Source of the DNA: an uncultured Lachnospiraceae bacterium
GTDB taxonomy: Bacteria; Bacillota; Clostridia; Lachnospirales; Lachnospiraceae
NCBI GenBank assembly: GCA_946537305.1
Contig: CAMNFR010000005.1
Coordinates: forward strand, 21,821-85,820
Length of the DNA stretch: 64,000 nucleotides
Direction: 5' to 3'
Position numbers and translations under genes: made by a program. Below are positions 41,090 to 50,049 of this stretch, piece by piece. Under the pieces are notes generated by a model. It made no database searches, was not told where the DNA came from, and saw only the letters and a list, made by a program, of their open reading frames with translations. Each line of letters starts with the position of its first letter. Position 1 is the first letter of the stretch.

Positions 41090-43717
41090 TTAGCGAGGGA
41101 ACTGGATAGCAGCCTGCGCAGCAGCCAGACGTGCGATCGGCACGCGGAACGGCGAGCAGGATACATAGTTCAGGCCGACCTTGTGGCAGAACTCCACGGA
41201 GCTCGGATCGCCGCCGTGCTCACCGCAGATGCCGAGCTTGATCTCGGGTCTGGTTCTGCGGCCGTTCTCAACAGCATACTTCACCAGCTTGCCAACACCC
41301 TTCTGGTCCAGCTTCGCAAAAGGATCGAACTCGAAGATCTTGTTCTGATAGTAGCTGTCCAGGAACTTTCCGGCATCATCACGGGAGAAACCGAAGGTCA
41401 TCTGGGTCAGATCGTTGGTACCGAAGGAGAAGAACTCAGCTTCCTCGGCGATCTCATCGGCCAGCAGAGCGGCACGAGGGATCTCGATCATGGTTCCGAT
41501 ATGATAGTTGATGAAGCTGTTCTTTTCTTTCTTCACCGCTTCCGCTGTCTCGATAACAACATTGCGGACGAACTCCAGCTCCTTCTTGTCGCCGACCAGC
41601 GGGATCATGATCTCGGGAACGATATCATACATATCCTCGGCCTTGACTTCGATAGCAGCCTCGATCAGAGCACGGGTCTGCATGCGAGCGATCTCCGGAT
41701 AGGTGATAGCCAGACGGCAGCCACGGTGACCCATCATCGGGTTGAACTCGTGCAGATCGTCGCAGCGCTCCTGAACCTCTTCTGCGGTCAGGCCCATATC
41801 CTTGGCCAGTGCAGCGATGTCTTCAGGATCGGTGGGAACGAACTCATGCAGAGGCGGATCGATGTAACGAACGGTCATCGGTCTGCCGCGCAGGGCCTTG
41901 TACATGGCCTTGAAGTCTTCCTTCTGATAAGGGATCAGCTCGTTCAGAGCGGCTTCTCTCTCTTCCACGGTGTCGGAAAGGATCATGCGGCGGATCTTCG
42001 GGATACGATCATCGTCGAAGAACATATGCTCGGTACGGCACAGGCCGATACCCTCAGCACCCAGACGCACGGCCTGTTCGGTATCACGAGGAGTATCCGC
42101 GTTGGTACGGATCTGCAGCTTTCTGTACTTGTCAGCCCAACCCATAACACGGCCGAAATCGCCGCCAACGTTGGCCGGAACGGTCTTGATGTCGCCATCA
42201 TAGATCTTACCGGTGGAGCCGTCCAGGGAGATGTAATCGCCTTCATGATAAGTGTGTCCGCCCAGGGTGAACCACTTCTCTTCTTCGTTGATCACGATCT
42301 CGCCGCAGCCGGATACGCAGCAGGTACCCATACCACGGGCAACAACAGCAGCGTGAGAGGTCATACCGCCTCGAACGGTCAGGATACCCTCAGCAGCGTG
42401 CATACCCTCGATATCCTCGGGAGAGGTCTCCAGACGGACCAGGATAACTCTTTCGCCCTGTGCATGATGATCACGGGCATCCTCAGCGTTGAAGTAGATC
42501 TTGCCGGCGCCGGCTCCGGGGGAGGCGGGCAGAGCAGTACCGATCACTTCACCCTTCTTCAGCTCAGCGGCATCAAAGGTAGGATGCAGCAGCTGATCCA
42601 GGGACTTCGCTTCGATACGGCAGACAGCTTCCTGCTCGGTGATCATGCCTTCGTCTACCAGGTCGCAGGCGATCTTGATGGCAGCGGGAGCGGTTCTCTT
42701 GCCGTTACGGGTCTGCAGGAAGTACAGCTTGCCTTCCTGAATGGTGAACTCCATGTCCTGCATGTCGCGATAATGCTTCTCCAGGTTCATGGCCAGCTTC
42801 ATGAACAGCGCATAGCACTCCGGAAGATCCTCTTCCAGTTTGGTGATGGGCTGAGGTGTACGTACACCGGCAACAACGTCTTCGCCCTGAGCATTGATCA
42901 GATACTCACCGAAGATACCCTTTTCGCCGGTCGCAGGGTTACGGGTGAAGGCCACGCCGGTACCGGAGGTGTTGCCCATGTTACCGAATACCATGGTCTG
43001 CACGTTAACGGCAGTGCCCCAGTCTCCGGGGATGTCGTTCATACGGCGGTATACGATGGCGCGGGGGTTGTCCCAGCTGCGGAACACAGCCTTGACAGCT
43101 TCCATCAGCTGATCAGCCGGATCCTGAGGGAATTCCTGTCCGCCCATGTTCTCTTTATAGACCTGCTTAAAGCGAACGATCAGTTCCTTCATGTCATCCG
43201 CCGTCAGCTCGATATCAAACTTAACGCCCTTCTCTTCCTTCACTTCGTCGATGATCTTCTCGAAGTAGGACTTCGGAACTTCCATAACAACATCCGAGAA
43301 CATCTGGATGAAACGACGATAGGAATCATAGGCAAAACGAGGGTTGCCGGTCTTCTTGGCAAAGCCTTCTACTGCCACATCGTTCAGGCCCAGGTTCAGG
43401 ATGGTATCCATCATACCGGGCATGGAGGCGCGGGCACCGGAACGTACGGAAACCAGCAGCGGATCTTCCGTATCTCCGAACTTTTTGCCATTTTCCTGCT
43501 CCAGCCAACGGAGCGCTTCAAAAATCTGACCCTGAACTTCTTCAGAGATCTTCTTTCCCTGATTGTAATAATCCGTGCAGGCTTCGGTGGTGACCGTAAA
43601 GCCCTGAGGGATCGGCATACCAAGGTTGGTCATTTCAGCAAGGTTCGCACCTTTTCCGCCAAGGAGCTCGCGCATGTTCGCATTGCCTTCCTTGAACAGA
43701 TATACCCATTTTGCCAT
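41090..43717 (-). CDS. ppdK: Pyruvate, phosphate dikinase
   Basis: Interconverts PEP, AMP and PPi with pyruvate, ATP and Pi; in anaerobes it often serves PPi-linked glycolysis. The protein is 875 residues, the full length: N-terminal ATP-grasp domain (MAKWVYLFKEGNANMRELLG, LGGKGANLAEM), central phosphohistidine domain with catalytic His in GGMTSHAAVVARGMGTCCVSG (ends quoted: GGMTSHAAV), and C-terminal PEP/pyruvate barrel with GLCRTEHMFF, MIEIPRAALLAD and FGTNDLTQMTFGFSRDDAG (ends quoted). The ATG at 43717 has AGGAGG; a frame opening at 43804 is upstream leader. Own promoter and terminator. Confidence 0.97.
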   Translation of the reverse strand: MAKWVYLFKEGNANMRELLGGKGANLAEMTNLGMPIPQGFTVTTEACTDYYNQGKKISEEVQGQIFEALRWLEQENGKKFGDTEDPLLVSVRSGARASMPGMMDTILNLGLNDVAVEGFAKKTGNPRFAYDSYRRFIQMFSDVVMEVPKSYFEKIIDEVKEEKGVKFDIELTADDMKELIVRFKQVYKENMGGQEFPQDPADQLMEAVKAVFRSWDNPRAIVYRRMNDIPGDWGTAVNVQTMVFGNMGNTSGTGVAFTRNPATGEKGIFGEYLINAQGEDVVAGVRTPQPITKLEEDLPECYALFMKLAMNLEKHYRDMQDMEFTIQEGKLYFLQTRNGKRTAPAAIKIACDLVDEGMITEQEAVCRIEAKSLDQLLHPTFDAAELKKGEVIGTALPASPGAGAGKIYFNAEDARDHHAQGERVILVRLETSPEDIEGMHAAEGILTVRGGMTSHAAVVARGMGTCCVSGCGEIVINEEEKWFTLGGHTYHEGDYISLDGSTGKIYDGDIKTVPANVGGDFGRVMGWADKYRKLQIRTNADTPRDTEQAVRLGAEGIGLCRTEHMFFDDDRIPKIRRMILSDTVEEREAALNELIPYQKEDFKAMYKALRGRPMTVRYIDPPLHEFVPTDPEDIAALAKDMGLTAEEVQERCDDLHEFNPMMGHRGCRLAITYPEIARMQTRALIEAAIEVKAEDMYDIVPEIMIPLVGDKKELEFVRNVVIETAEAVKKEKNSFINYHIGTMIEIPRAALLADEIAEEAEFFSFGTNDLTQMTFGFSRDDAGKFLDSYYQNKIFEFDPFAKLDQKGVGKLVKYAVENGRRTRPEIKLGICGEHGGDPSSVEFCHKVGLNYVSCSPFRVPIARLAAAQAAIQFPR

Positions 43718-43792
43718 ATTATATGGTCCTCCTGATAATATTTGCGATGCGTTATATTGTATTCTTTTGAAACAACGCATACAGCATTTGGG

Positions 43793-43820
43793 ATTATAGC
43801 ACAATTTTTCATTTGTGCAA
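43793..43820 (-). promoter_or_regulatory. Promoter of ppdK
   Basis: Minus strand: -35 TTGCAC (43815-43820), 16-bp spacer, extended -10 TGC-TATAAT (43793-43798), giving a leader of about 70 nt. GCACAA and TTGTGC around the spacer form a small dyad. Confidence 0.82.
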
Positions 43821-43876
43821 AGTGTTTTTATAGAGAAATTCTTTAATACAACTATTTTTATGGTATGACGTAATAT

Positions 43877-44497
43877 TTATAAGGGATTTTCTGCATCGGC
43901 CTGTTCCAGAGAATCATATCCATAGGCCGCGATCATATGACGGTCCTGTTCGATTACCAGATTGATGCCCTTTTCTTCACAATCCCGCATAAAATCCAGA
44001 TAGGCCTGCAGCATGGGCGCAGACCATGTCAGAAGCTCCCCGCGAAGATACGTTTCCGCAGAGGTGTCCCACTCTGTATCCTCTTCTGTATAGAGTTTTC
44101 TCCCGCGAGCGGAAAGATTGGGATATTTTTTTGCGTGTTCGGCCATCCAGCGTTTGTGGATCTCTACGATCTCTTCCGCAAGCTCACGGCAGATCGGATC
44201 GATCTTCGGCAGAAGCGGTTCCATCTGTGCATAGCGGGCCGGTGCGGTGCTTGCCATCATGCGGGCATATTTTTCCATCACCAGATTCCGGCCGGCCAAC
44301 TCCGCGGAGACCAGTTCCTCCCGGAAAAGCGCGACAAGCTCGGCGGGCCAGGAATCATACTGGCTGCTTCGCATCACGTAAAAGGTAGGCCAGTTATCCT
44401 GACAATCGGCTCGCCCGCCCTCGTTGTTAACCTGTTGGAACATCTCCCATTCCCGGCGGACGACCTCATCCACCAGTGTTTTCTTATCCCCTGCCAT
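43877..44497 (-). CDS. DUF4125 family protein
   Basis: A 206-residue cytosolic protein that I place in DUF4125 from its start, LVDEVVRREWEMFQQVNNEGG, and the block CQDNWPTFYVMRSSQYDSW (Cys about residue 33). No catalytic pattern is known. It is rich in Trp and charged residues and looks helical. It follows the DUF4037 gene by 2 bp and shares an operon with the TPR gene. Function is unknown; the conserved neighbourhood suggests a joint role with the nucleotidyltransferase-like protein. Confidence 0.82.
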   Translation of the reverse strand: MAGDKKTLVDEVVRREWEMFQQVNNEGGRADCQDNWPTFYVMRSSQYDSWPAELVALFREELVSAELAGRNLVMEKYARMMASTAPARYAQMEPLLPKIDPICRELAEEIVEIHKRWMAEHAKKYPNLSARGRKLYTEEDTEWDTSAETYLRGELLTWSAPMLQAYLDFMRDCEEKGINLVIEQDRHMIAAYGYDSLEQADAENPL

Positions 44498-44499
44498 TG

Positions 44500-45423
44500 C
44501 TATCCCTCCTGAATCGGCAGATGCCTGATCTGTTCAGACGTCAGCCTCCGGTAGAGTTCCCAGCCCTGCGGGTCCAGGAACGCCTCGTTACTTTTGGTCA
44601 GTCCCTGCTGCTGCCACAGTTTTACTACATATATACAGAAGCGTTCGATCCGCTCTGTGTTCATCGTATTCACAGGATGTTCAGACATCATCACCAATGA
44701 ATCATACCAGTCTTCAAAGAGCGGCAGTTCCTGCAGACTCCGAAACATCCATTTGTAGTAAGGGGTATATCGTTTGCTCAGCAGATGAGCCATGGAAATG
44801 GCCGCCTTCAGGAATTCTGACAAAGCGAGCATGGCGGCGCCGTCGTCTCCGCGTTTCAGCATGCGGGGATAATTGTACTGGCCGGCCTGCGCCATGGTAA
44901 TGGCCCTTGCTGCCAGCTTCTTCCTGCGCACCTCTTCCGGATAGAAAGAACGGTAGCCTTCCCTGATACGGGTAAACTCCCCTGAGGGATCCTCAAAGAC
45001 CCTGCCGGAAACAGCCGCAGCCAACAGATGCTCCGGGATCCGAAGCCAGGCCAGGTCCCCTTTCGGAAGGCCGGCATTGCCGGTAAACTTGCGGTAAAAA
45101 GAGGATGTGGTCATCACGCCTACCCGGTCTCTTCCCGTGGGCATCACCCTGCGGGCCGGCACGCCGTCAAAACTGCCGGGAAGCGAACGGTAGAAAGCAG
45201 ACATTTCTGCCCCATAATCGGCATAATCAGCCTCTGTCAGCCAAATACAAAAGGAAGGGCCAAAATCGTGATCCCGGGATATCTCATCGTCAAAGCCCAG
45301 GCATTCGGAGCCCTCCCCTGCCAGTCCCGCAGCTGCACGGGGCATTACGTCCGGGAAGTGCTGCCACAGTTCTTCTCTGGCAGCCTCCCGGTAATATTTC
45401 TCACAAAGCTCCAGTCCCTTCAT
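44500..45423 (-). CDS. DUF4037 protein with a Pol-beta-type nucleotidyltransferase-like N-terminus
   Basis: A 307-residue protein. Near residue 36 it reads EGSECLGFDDEISRDHDFG, which fits the nucleotidyltransferase pattern G-S, 11 residues, D-x-D (DHD), as in kanamycin and MNT-type transferases. The DUF4037 C-terminal part is helical (AAISMAHLLSKRYTPYYKWMF). Together with the Asp pair the fold suggests transfer of a nucleotidyl group, to an unknown acceptor. A third catalytic acid cannot be named with certainty. It lies 2 bp before DUF4125 and 4 bp after the TPR gene. Confidence 0.82.
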   Translation of the reverse strand: MKGLELCEKYYREAAREELWQHFPDVMPRAAAGLAGEGSECLGFDDEISRDHDFGPSFCIWLTEADYADYGAEMSAFYRSLPGSFDGVPARRVMPTGRDRVGVMTTSSFYRKFTGNAGLPKGDLAWLRIPEHLLAAAVSGRVFEDPSGEFTRIREGYRSFYPEEVRRKKLAARAITMAQAGQYNYPRMLKRGDDGAAMLALSEFLKAAISMAHLLSKRYTPYYKWMFRSLQELPLFEDWYDSLVMMSEHPVNTMNTERIERFCIYVVKLWQQQGLTKSNEAFLDPQGWELYRRLTSEQIRHLPIQEG

Positions 45424-45427
45424 CGGT

Positions 45428-46291
45428 CTACCTGGTGCTCTTCAGGGCCGCCATGATCTCCTCCGCCTGCTGGCGGAATCCGGCTGCCTCCTCTGCCTTT
45501 TCCTGTGCGTCCAGGGCCGCTGCCAGGTTATGACAGGTCTTGGCGTATGCGCGGCTCTTTCCGTAATATTTCTCCAGTTCCTTTAATGCCTCCCGGTAAT
45601 CCCGCTCCGCAGAGACCGGATCTCCGTTTTTGAGGGCGATCTCAGCCCTTGTAGCCAGGAAGCCGGAATAGTGCGGATCGTTATTGCCTAGAGACGCGTA
45701 CAGCTTTTCCGCCGCCGCCAGGTTTTCCTCCACCCGGTCGGGCCGTCCCATCCGCGCATAGATATTGGCAAGGTTCACATGATTTGTGGCCTGCTCCACC
45801 GTCGTATTCGGCAGTGCCTTTACGATGCGGAGCGCTTTTTCCAGATATTCTCTTGCGCGGAAACGCTCGCCTTTGTCCATATAGGCCAGGCCCATGTTGT
45901 TGTACAGGCCTGCCAGGCGAAAATCTGTGGGCGGCAATACTTCTTCATAAATTTCCCGGACTTCATCAAACATCTCCAGCGCAGCCGTCAGCTGACCGTC
46001 CGCGCGGTAAAGATTCGCGGCATTCAGCACCGTACTGGCAAAGCTGATATCCTCCGTCAGTCCGTGTTCTTCAAAGAGTTTCCGGATCTCGTTGTATACG
46101 GCCACGCCCTTACTTGTAAGGCCGCGGTCCCGGTAAAAGCCCATCAGCTCGTTGCCGATCATGATCTGTGTAACCCAGTCGCCCTCCGCTTTCGCGGCAG
46201 CGATGGTCTCTGTCATAAAAGCCTCTATCTTCTCGTATCCGCCGGCGTTATAGACGGCATCCAGCTGTTCCAGCAGTTGTTTGCGATCCAT
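45428..46291 (-). CDS. Tetratricopeptide repeat protein
   Basis: A 287-residue protein made of about six TPR units from residue ~1 to 280 (for example LAGLYNNMGLAYMDKGERFR, HVNLANIYARMGRPDRVEE, CHNLAAALDAQEKAEEAAGF). It has no signal peptide or membrane helix and should act as a cytosolic scaffold. The start at 46291 follows AGGAGGAG; a start 15 bp upstream has none. It is the first gene of the TPR-DUF4037-DUF4125 set and follows fprA by 18 bp. Confidence 0.87.
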   Translation of the reverse strand: MDRKQLLEQLDAVYNAGGYEKIEAFMTETIAAAKAEGDWVTQIMIGNELMGFYRDRGLTSKGVAVYNEIRKLFEEHGLTEDISFASTVLNAANLYRADGQLTAALEMFDEVREIYEEVLPPTDFRLAGLYNNMGLAYMDKGERFRAREYLEKALRIVKALPNTTVEQATNHVNLANIYARMGRPDRVEENLAAAEKLYASLGNNDPHYSGFLATRAEIALKNGDPVSAERDYREALKELEKYYGKSRAYAKTCHNLAAALDAQEKAEEAAGFRQQAEEIMAALKSTR

Positions 46292-46309
46292 ACTCTCCTC
46301 CTGCAATTC

Positions 46310-47476
46310 TTAGGCCTGATGAACGACCTTTGCAAGTTCCTTAAGCGCTTCTTTATCGGCATCCTTCACGGCGGAACGGATGGTCACCACCGGTTCCAGA
46401 ATGGTAATATTCTTCATGGCCTCCAGATAACCGCGCATGGTTTTTGCCGCTGTAGGTGCCCAGGAACCGTTCTCCACCAGTGCTACCTTGCGGTTCTGAT
46501 AGCCCTTCGCCCGCAGATGTACCAGCAGATCTTCCATGGGAAGGAACACGCCCGCATCATAGCTGGATGCCATCAGCACCAGGCGGTCATAGCGGAACGC
46601 ATCCTCAATGACTTCCGCCACATCGCTGCGGGGGACCTCCATCAGGGATACCTTCTCCTCACCGAGTGCCTTCAGCTCTTCCGCCAGGAACTCGGCGGCT
46701 CCCAGGGTATTACCATGTACAGAAGCCACGGCTACCAGCACGCCCTTGTTTTCAGCCTCGTATTTGCTCCAGGTATCGTACAGGCCGATATAATAGCCCA
46801 GGTTCTCAGAGAGGATGGGGCCGTGCAGCGGGCAGATGGTCTGAATGTCAAGCTTGGCAGCCTTCTTCAGCAGTGCCTGTACCTGTGCGCCGTATTTTCC
46901 GCAGATATTGAAATAGTAACGGCGGGCTTCGCAGGCCCAGTCGTCTGTCTCGTTTACCAGCGCACCGAACTTACCGAAGCCGTCCGCAGAGAACAGGATC
47001 TTCTCTGACTGTTCGTAGGTCACCATGACCTCCGGCCAGTGAACCATGGGCGCCATAAAGAACTGCAGCGTGTGTGCGCCAAGAGAAAGGGTATCCGCCT
47101 CTTTCACCGTGATCTTCGGCTGATTGCCCATATCAAAATAGTTGGCCAGCATGGTAAAAGTCTTGGCATTGCCCACCAGCGTGATCTGCGGATACCGCTC
47201 CACCAGCTGTCCCAGCGTGGCGGAATGATCCGGCTCCATGTGGGAGATGATCACGTAGTCCGGCGTACGGCCTCCCAGTTCTTTCTCAAGATTGGCCAGC
47301 CACTGCTCGCTGCCGCGCTTGTCACAGGTGTCCATCACCGCGATCTTTTCATCCAGGATGACATAGGAATTATAAGACATGCCCTCCGGCACCACATACT
47401 GACTTTCGAACAGATCAATGGTGAGGTCATCTACACCGATATACTTTACAGCTTCTGAAATGGTTACATTGCCCAT
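46310..47476 (-). CDS. fprA: FprA-family flavodiiron protein
   Basis: A 388-residue A-type flavoprotein that reduces O2 or NO to water or N2O and protects anaerobes. An N-terminal diiron MBL-like domain has the ligands HMEPDHSATLGQL (HxExDH, near residue 80) and MVHWPEVMV; the C-terminal flavodoxin domain has VASVHGNTLGAAEFLAEELK (ends quoted) for FMN and VENGSWAPTAAK. The ATG at 47476 follows AGGAAGAG; an upstream in-frame opening at 47524 is part of the leader after the tRNA terminator. Electron donor (rubredoxin or NADH oxidoreductase) is not here. Confidence 0.95.
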   Translation of the reverse strand: MGNVTISEAVKYIGVDDLTIDLFESQYVVPEGMSYNSYVILDEKIAVMDTCDKRGSEQWLANLEKELGGRTPDYVIISHMEPDHSATLGQLVERYPQITLVGNAKTFTMLANYFDMGNQPKITVKEADTLSLGAHTLQFFMAPMVHWPEVMVTYEQSEKILFSADGFGKFGALVNETDDWACEARRYYFNICGKYGAQVQALLKKAAKLDIQTICPLHGPILSENLGYYIGLYDTWSKYEAENKGVLVAVASVHGNTLGAAEFLAEELKALGEEKVSLMEVPRSDVAEVIEDAFRYDRLVLMASSYDAGVFLPMEDLLVHLRAKGYQNRKVALVENGSWAPTAAKTMRGYLEAMKNITILEPVVTIRSAVKDADKEALKELAKVVHQA

Positions 47477-47529
47477 GATAATCACTCTTCCTTTCTTCCG
47501 GACGGCATCTGCCGCCAAATACATAAGAG

Positions 47530-47573
47530 AAAAAAGGACATCCGGTCCGCTTCAGACCGGATGTCCTTTTTTT
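47530..47573 (-). terminator. Strong terminator after tRNA-Val
   Basis: Minus strand: AAAAAAAGGACATCCGGTC pairs with GACCGGATGTCCTTTTTT around a 7-nt loop, 12 bp after the tRNA end and 54 bp before the fprA ATG. Its symmetry makes it able to work on either strand. Confidence 0.93.
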
Positions 47574-47584
47574 GCTAACAGCAA

Positions 47585-47657
47585 TGGAGACAACAGGACT
47601 CGAACCTGCGACCCTTTACACGTCAAGCAAATGCTCTCCCAGCTGAGCTATGTCTCC
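47585..47657 (-). tRNA. tRNA-Val (anticodon GAC)
   Basis: 73-nt cloverleaf without encoded CCA: acceptor GGAGACA/TGTCTCC, D arm GCTC-AGCTGGGA-GAGC, anticodon arm TTTGC-TTGACGT-GTAAA with GAC in the loop, T arm GCAGG-TTCGAGT-CCTGT. It reads GTC and GTT codons. It is a lone tRNA with its own promoter and terminator between serC and fprA. The discriminator base is A. Confidence 0.96.
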
Positions 47658-47664
47658 GCGAAAG

Positions 47665-47693
47665 AATATAGCACACTTCCTGCGGGAGTGCAA
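47665..47693 (-). promoter_or_regulatory. Promoter of tRNA-Val
   Basis: Minus strand: -35 TTGCAC (47688-47693), 17-bp spacer, extended -10 TGC-TATATT (47665-47670), 7 bp before the mature tRNA 5' end, leaving almost no leader. Confidence 0.85.
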
Positions 47694-47727
47694 GTGTTTT
47701 TTTTATTCAAAAAATGTTTGACAATAT

Positions 47728-48813
47728 TTATCGTTTGTTATTCTTTTCAAAATCCTCCATAAAGTGTACCAGCGCTTCCACGCCTTTCTTCGGCATGGCG
47801 TTATAAATGCTGGCACGCATACCACCTACCGTGCGGTGTCCTTTCAGGTTGACCAGACCGGCTGCCGTCGCTTCTTTCACGAAACGTGCATCCAGGTCCT
47901 TGTCTCCGGTCACGAATGGCACGTTCATCAGCGAACGGGAAGCAGGCTCAACTGTACCCTTGAACAGCTGACTCTGATCCAGATAATCATACAGTATCTT
48001 TGCCTTCTCCACATTGCGGCGATTCATCTCGTCCAGACCGCCCATGCTCTTCAGCCACTTAAACACCAGGCCGCAGATATAGATCACATAGCAGGGAGGT
48101 GTATTGTACAGAGATGCATTATCTGCTGTCACTTTATAATTCATGATGACAGGTGTCATGGGATTAATGTCCTCACGAATCAGATCCTCACGGATAATGA
48201 CGATCGCACAGCCGGCAGGGCCTACATTCTTCTGCACTCCGCCCCACAGAATGCCATACTTGCTCACATCATGCTTTTCAGAGAGGAAGCAGGAAGACAC
48301 GTCCGCCACCAGGGGTTTTCCCTTGGTATTCGGCAGTGTATGATATTTTGTGCCATAGATCGTATTATTTTCGCATATATATACATAATCAGCATTTTCA
48401 TCGATAGGCAGATCGGAGCAGTCCGGAATATAGGAAAAGGTCTTGTCCGCACTGGAAGCGACAATATTGACCTTGCCGTATTTCTCCGCTTCTTTGGCTG
48501 CTTTTTTGGCCCACTGTCCTGTGACGATATAATCCGCGACGCCGTTCTTCATCAGATTCAGCGGCACCGCAGCAAACTGCTGGTTCCCGCCGCCCTGCAT
48601 AAAGAGCACTTTATAACCGGCCGGCACGTCCAGAAGGTCCCGCAGGTCCTGCTCAGCAGCCTCGATGATCGCCTTGAATTCTGCTGAACGATGGCTCATT
48701 TCCATGACAGACTGCCCACAGCCATGATAATCCAGCATATCACGGGCAGCCTCTCTCAGTACTTCCTCCGGCAGCATGGCCGGGCCAGCTGAAAAATTAT
48801 ATACTCTGCTCAT
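47728..48813 (-). CDS. serC: Phosphoserine aminotransferase
   Basis: Second step of serine synthesis: 3-phosphohydroxypyruvate plus Glu to phosphoserine, with PLP. The 361-residue enzyme begins MSRVYNFSAGPAMLPEEVL; the Lys in WGGVQKNVGPAGCAIVI (near residue 192) forms the Schiff base with PLP; QGGGNQQFAAVPLNLM and HRTVGGMRASIYNAM are conserved. The ATG at 48813 is favoured over one 6 bp upstream by ribosome-site spacing (AGAAGG). Its promoter carries a palindrome and the leader a hairpin. serA is not adjacent. Confidence 0.96.
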   Translation of the reverse strand: MSRVYNFSAGPAMLPEEVLREAARDMLDYHGCGQSVMEMSHRSAEFKAIIEAAEQDLRDLLDVPAGYKVLFMQGGGNQQFAAVPLNLMKNGVADYIVTGQWAKKAAKEAEKYGKVNIVASSADKTFSYIPDCSDLPIDENADYVYICENNTIYGTKYHTLPNTKGKPLVADVSSCFLSEKHDVSKYGILWGGVQKNVGPAGCAIVIIREDLIREDINPMTPVIMNYKVTADNASLYNTPPCYVIYICGLVFKWLKSMGGLDEMNRRNVEKAKILYDYLDQSQLFKGTVEPASRSLMNVPFVTGDKDLDARFVKEATAAGLVNLKGHRTVGGMRASIYNAMPKKGVEALVHFMEDFEKNNKR

Positions 48814-48829
48814 TTCCATCCATCCTTCT

Positions 48830-48859
48830 ACAGACCGCTTCCCGCGCTGCGGGGTCTGT
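48830..48859 (-). promoter_or_regulatory. Hairpin in the serC leader
   Basis: Minus strand: ACAGACC pairs with GGTCTGT, with an inner CCGC/GCGG stem, ending about 16 bp before the serC ATG and starting about 9 bp after the expected transcript start. It is not a known riboswitch; it may shape translation or mRNA stability. Confidence 0.6.
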
Positions 48860-48874
48860 CTCTAATTTTTGTTT

Positions 48875-48903
48875 AGTATACTAAAGCGTTAAAGTACTGT
48901 CAA
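48875..48903 (-). promoter_or_regulatory. Consensus promoter of serC with a 14-bp palindrome over the -10 box
   Basis: Minus strand: -35 TTGACA (48898-48903), 17-bp spacer, -10 TATACT (48875-48880). The -10 lies inside the perfect palindrome TTTAGTATACTAAA (48872-48885), which could be an operator. Confidence 0.88.
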
Positions 48904-48950
48904 CCACGATTTTTTATATTTATAAATATAAATTTGTTCTGAATAGTTAT

Positions 48951-48976
48951 AAAAAAGGCTCCCCTGACGGGAAGCC
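48951..48976 (-). terminator. Rho-independent terminator of degV-type gene
   Basis: Minus strand: GGCTTCCC-GTCA-GGGGAGCC (one wobble) followed by TTTTTT, 56 bp after the DegV stop. Confidence 0.88.
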
Positions 48977-49031
48977 CTGCTGATGATCGCAAACATAACG
49001 AGAGTCGCTTAAACGCTCCTCCTCCTTCAAA

Positions 49032-49874
49032 TCAGAATGTGACTACGATCCCTCCGTCTCCGGCGTAGGTAGTAGAGACTCCGGCGGCATTGCAAAGATA
49101 CACCTCTTTAAACGGAGCCTTCTCCAGAAGCATGTCTCTCACCCATGCAGCGCGTTCCGGACAGTTTACATGAACAATGCCCAGGGTCTTCTGAGAGAAA
49201 TCGGAGCCATTGGTGACGGCATGATTCACCATGGCTTTAAGGGCCCTATTGATGCCCCGGCTTTGTCCCAGTTTGACAATGACCCCGTGATTTCCCGCCA
49301 TAATAGGACGTATATTCAGGGCCGTCACCATGAGCGCAGCTAACCCGGTCAGCCGTCCGTTCTTTTTCAGCGGATCCATGTCTTCCAGCACAAAATAAGT
49401 TTTCATATGGTCAATAAAGTACTGAACATGCTCCACGATTTCCGAGAAGCTCTTTCCGGCCTCTGCCTGCCGCTGAATCTCGAAAGCGACCAGTGACTCT
49501 CCGCAGCAGGCAGAATCCGAGCTGAATACATGGATCTGCTTTTCAGAGCCGGGATTGTCATCGTAAAACATATCCCGTGCCACCACAGCGCTGCTGTAGC
49601 TTCCGCTCAGATGCTGGGACAACGTTACAACGAACACCATGTCCTCTTCGCCTTCGAAAGCATTTTCATACGCACCGGGAGACGGACATGCCGTATGGGC
49701 ACACTCCGAAGAAGCTGCTACTGCCGCAAGATATTCCAATTGATCAAAGCTTTCATCGTCAACCCAATGTCTTCCGTTTACTTCCAGCGTCAGCGGAACG
49801 ATCTGAAAATGACCGTCCGCCTTTTTTTCCGGCGTAAGATCGCAGCAGCTGTCTACTACAATTTTGTATCCCAT
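49032..49874 (-). CDS. DegV family fatty-acid-binding protein
   Basis: A 280-residue DegV protein; this family binds long-chain fatty acids (FakB type) and can present them to the FakA kinase. It begins MGYKIVVDSCCDLTPEKKAD; the fatty-acid loop CPSPGAYENAF follows, then VTLSQHLSGSYSSAVVARDM and LEDMDPLKKNGRLTGLAA. The start at 49874 has GGGGG spaced 9 bp; an open frame to 49982 is leader. No fakA gene is in the window. Confidence 0.93.
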   Translation of the reverse strand: MGYKIVVDSCCDLTPEKKADGHFQIVPLTLEVNGRHWVDDESFDQLEYLAAVAASSECAHTACPSPGAYENAFEGEEDMVFVVTLSQHLSGSYSSAVVARDMFYDDNPGSEKQIHVFSSDSACCGESLVAFEIQRQAEAGKSFSEIVEHVQYFIDHMKTYFVLEDMDPLKKNGRLTGLAALMVTALNIRPIMAGNHGVIVKLGQSRGINRALKAMVNHAVTNGSDFSQKTLGIVHVNCPERAAWVRDMLLEKAPFKEVYLCNAAGVSTTYAGDGGIVVTF

Positions 49875-49987
49875 ATATCTGACCCCCATAAAGAAAACCG
49901 AATAGTGTCCACAGACCGACAGTGTTTTCAGCCTCGATGTGATGTGGTTTTCATTACCATCAATAATATCATATAATAACACATAAC

Positions 49988-50025
49988 AAAAGGGAAAATT
50001 CGCAATTTTGCAAATTTTCCCTTTT
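49988..50025 (-). terminator. Terminator after the BlaI-type gene
   Basis: Minus strand: AAAAGGGAAAATT pairs with AATTTTCCCTTTT around a 12-nt loop, 25 bp after the stop at 50050. The same hairpin also gives T-runs on the plus strand. Confidence 0.85.
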
Positions 50026-50049
50026 ATATCCCATAGGTATTAAAAAAAA

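Noticed and set aside
41183..43735. 850-codon plus-strand frame antisense to ppdK
   Set aside because: It mirrors a strongly biased coding frame; the minus-strand reading is full-length PPDK with all catalytic motifs.
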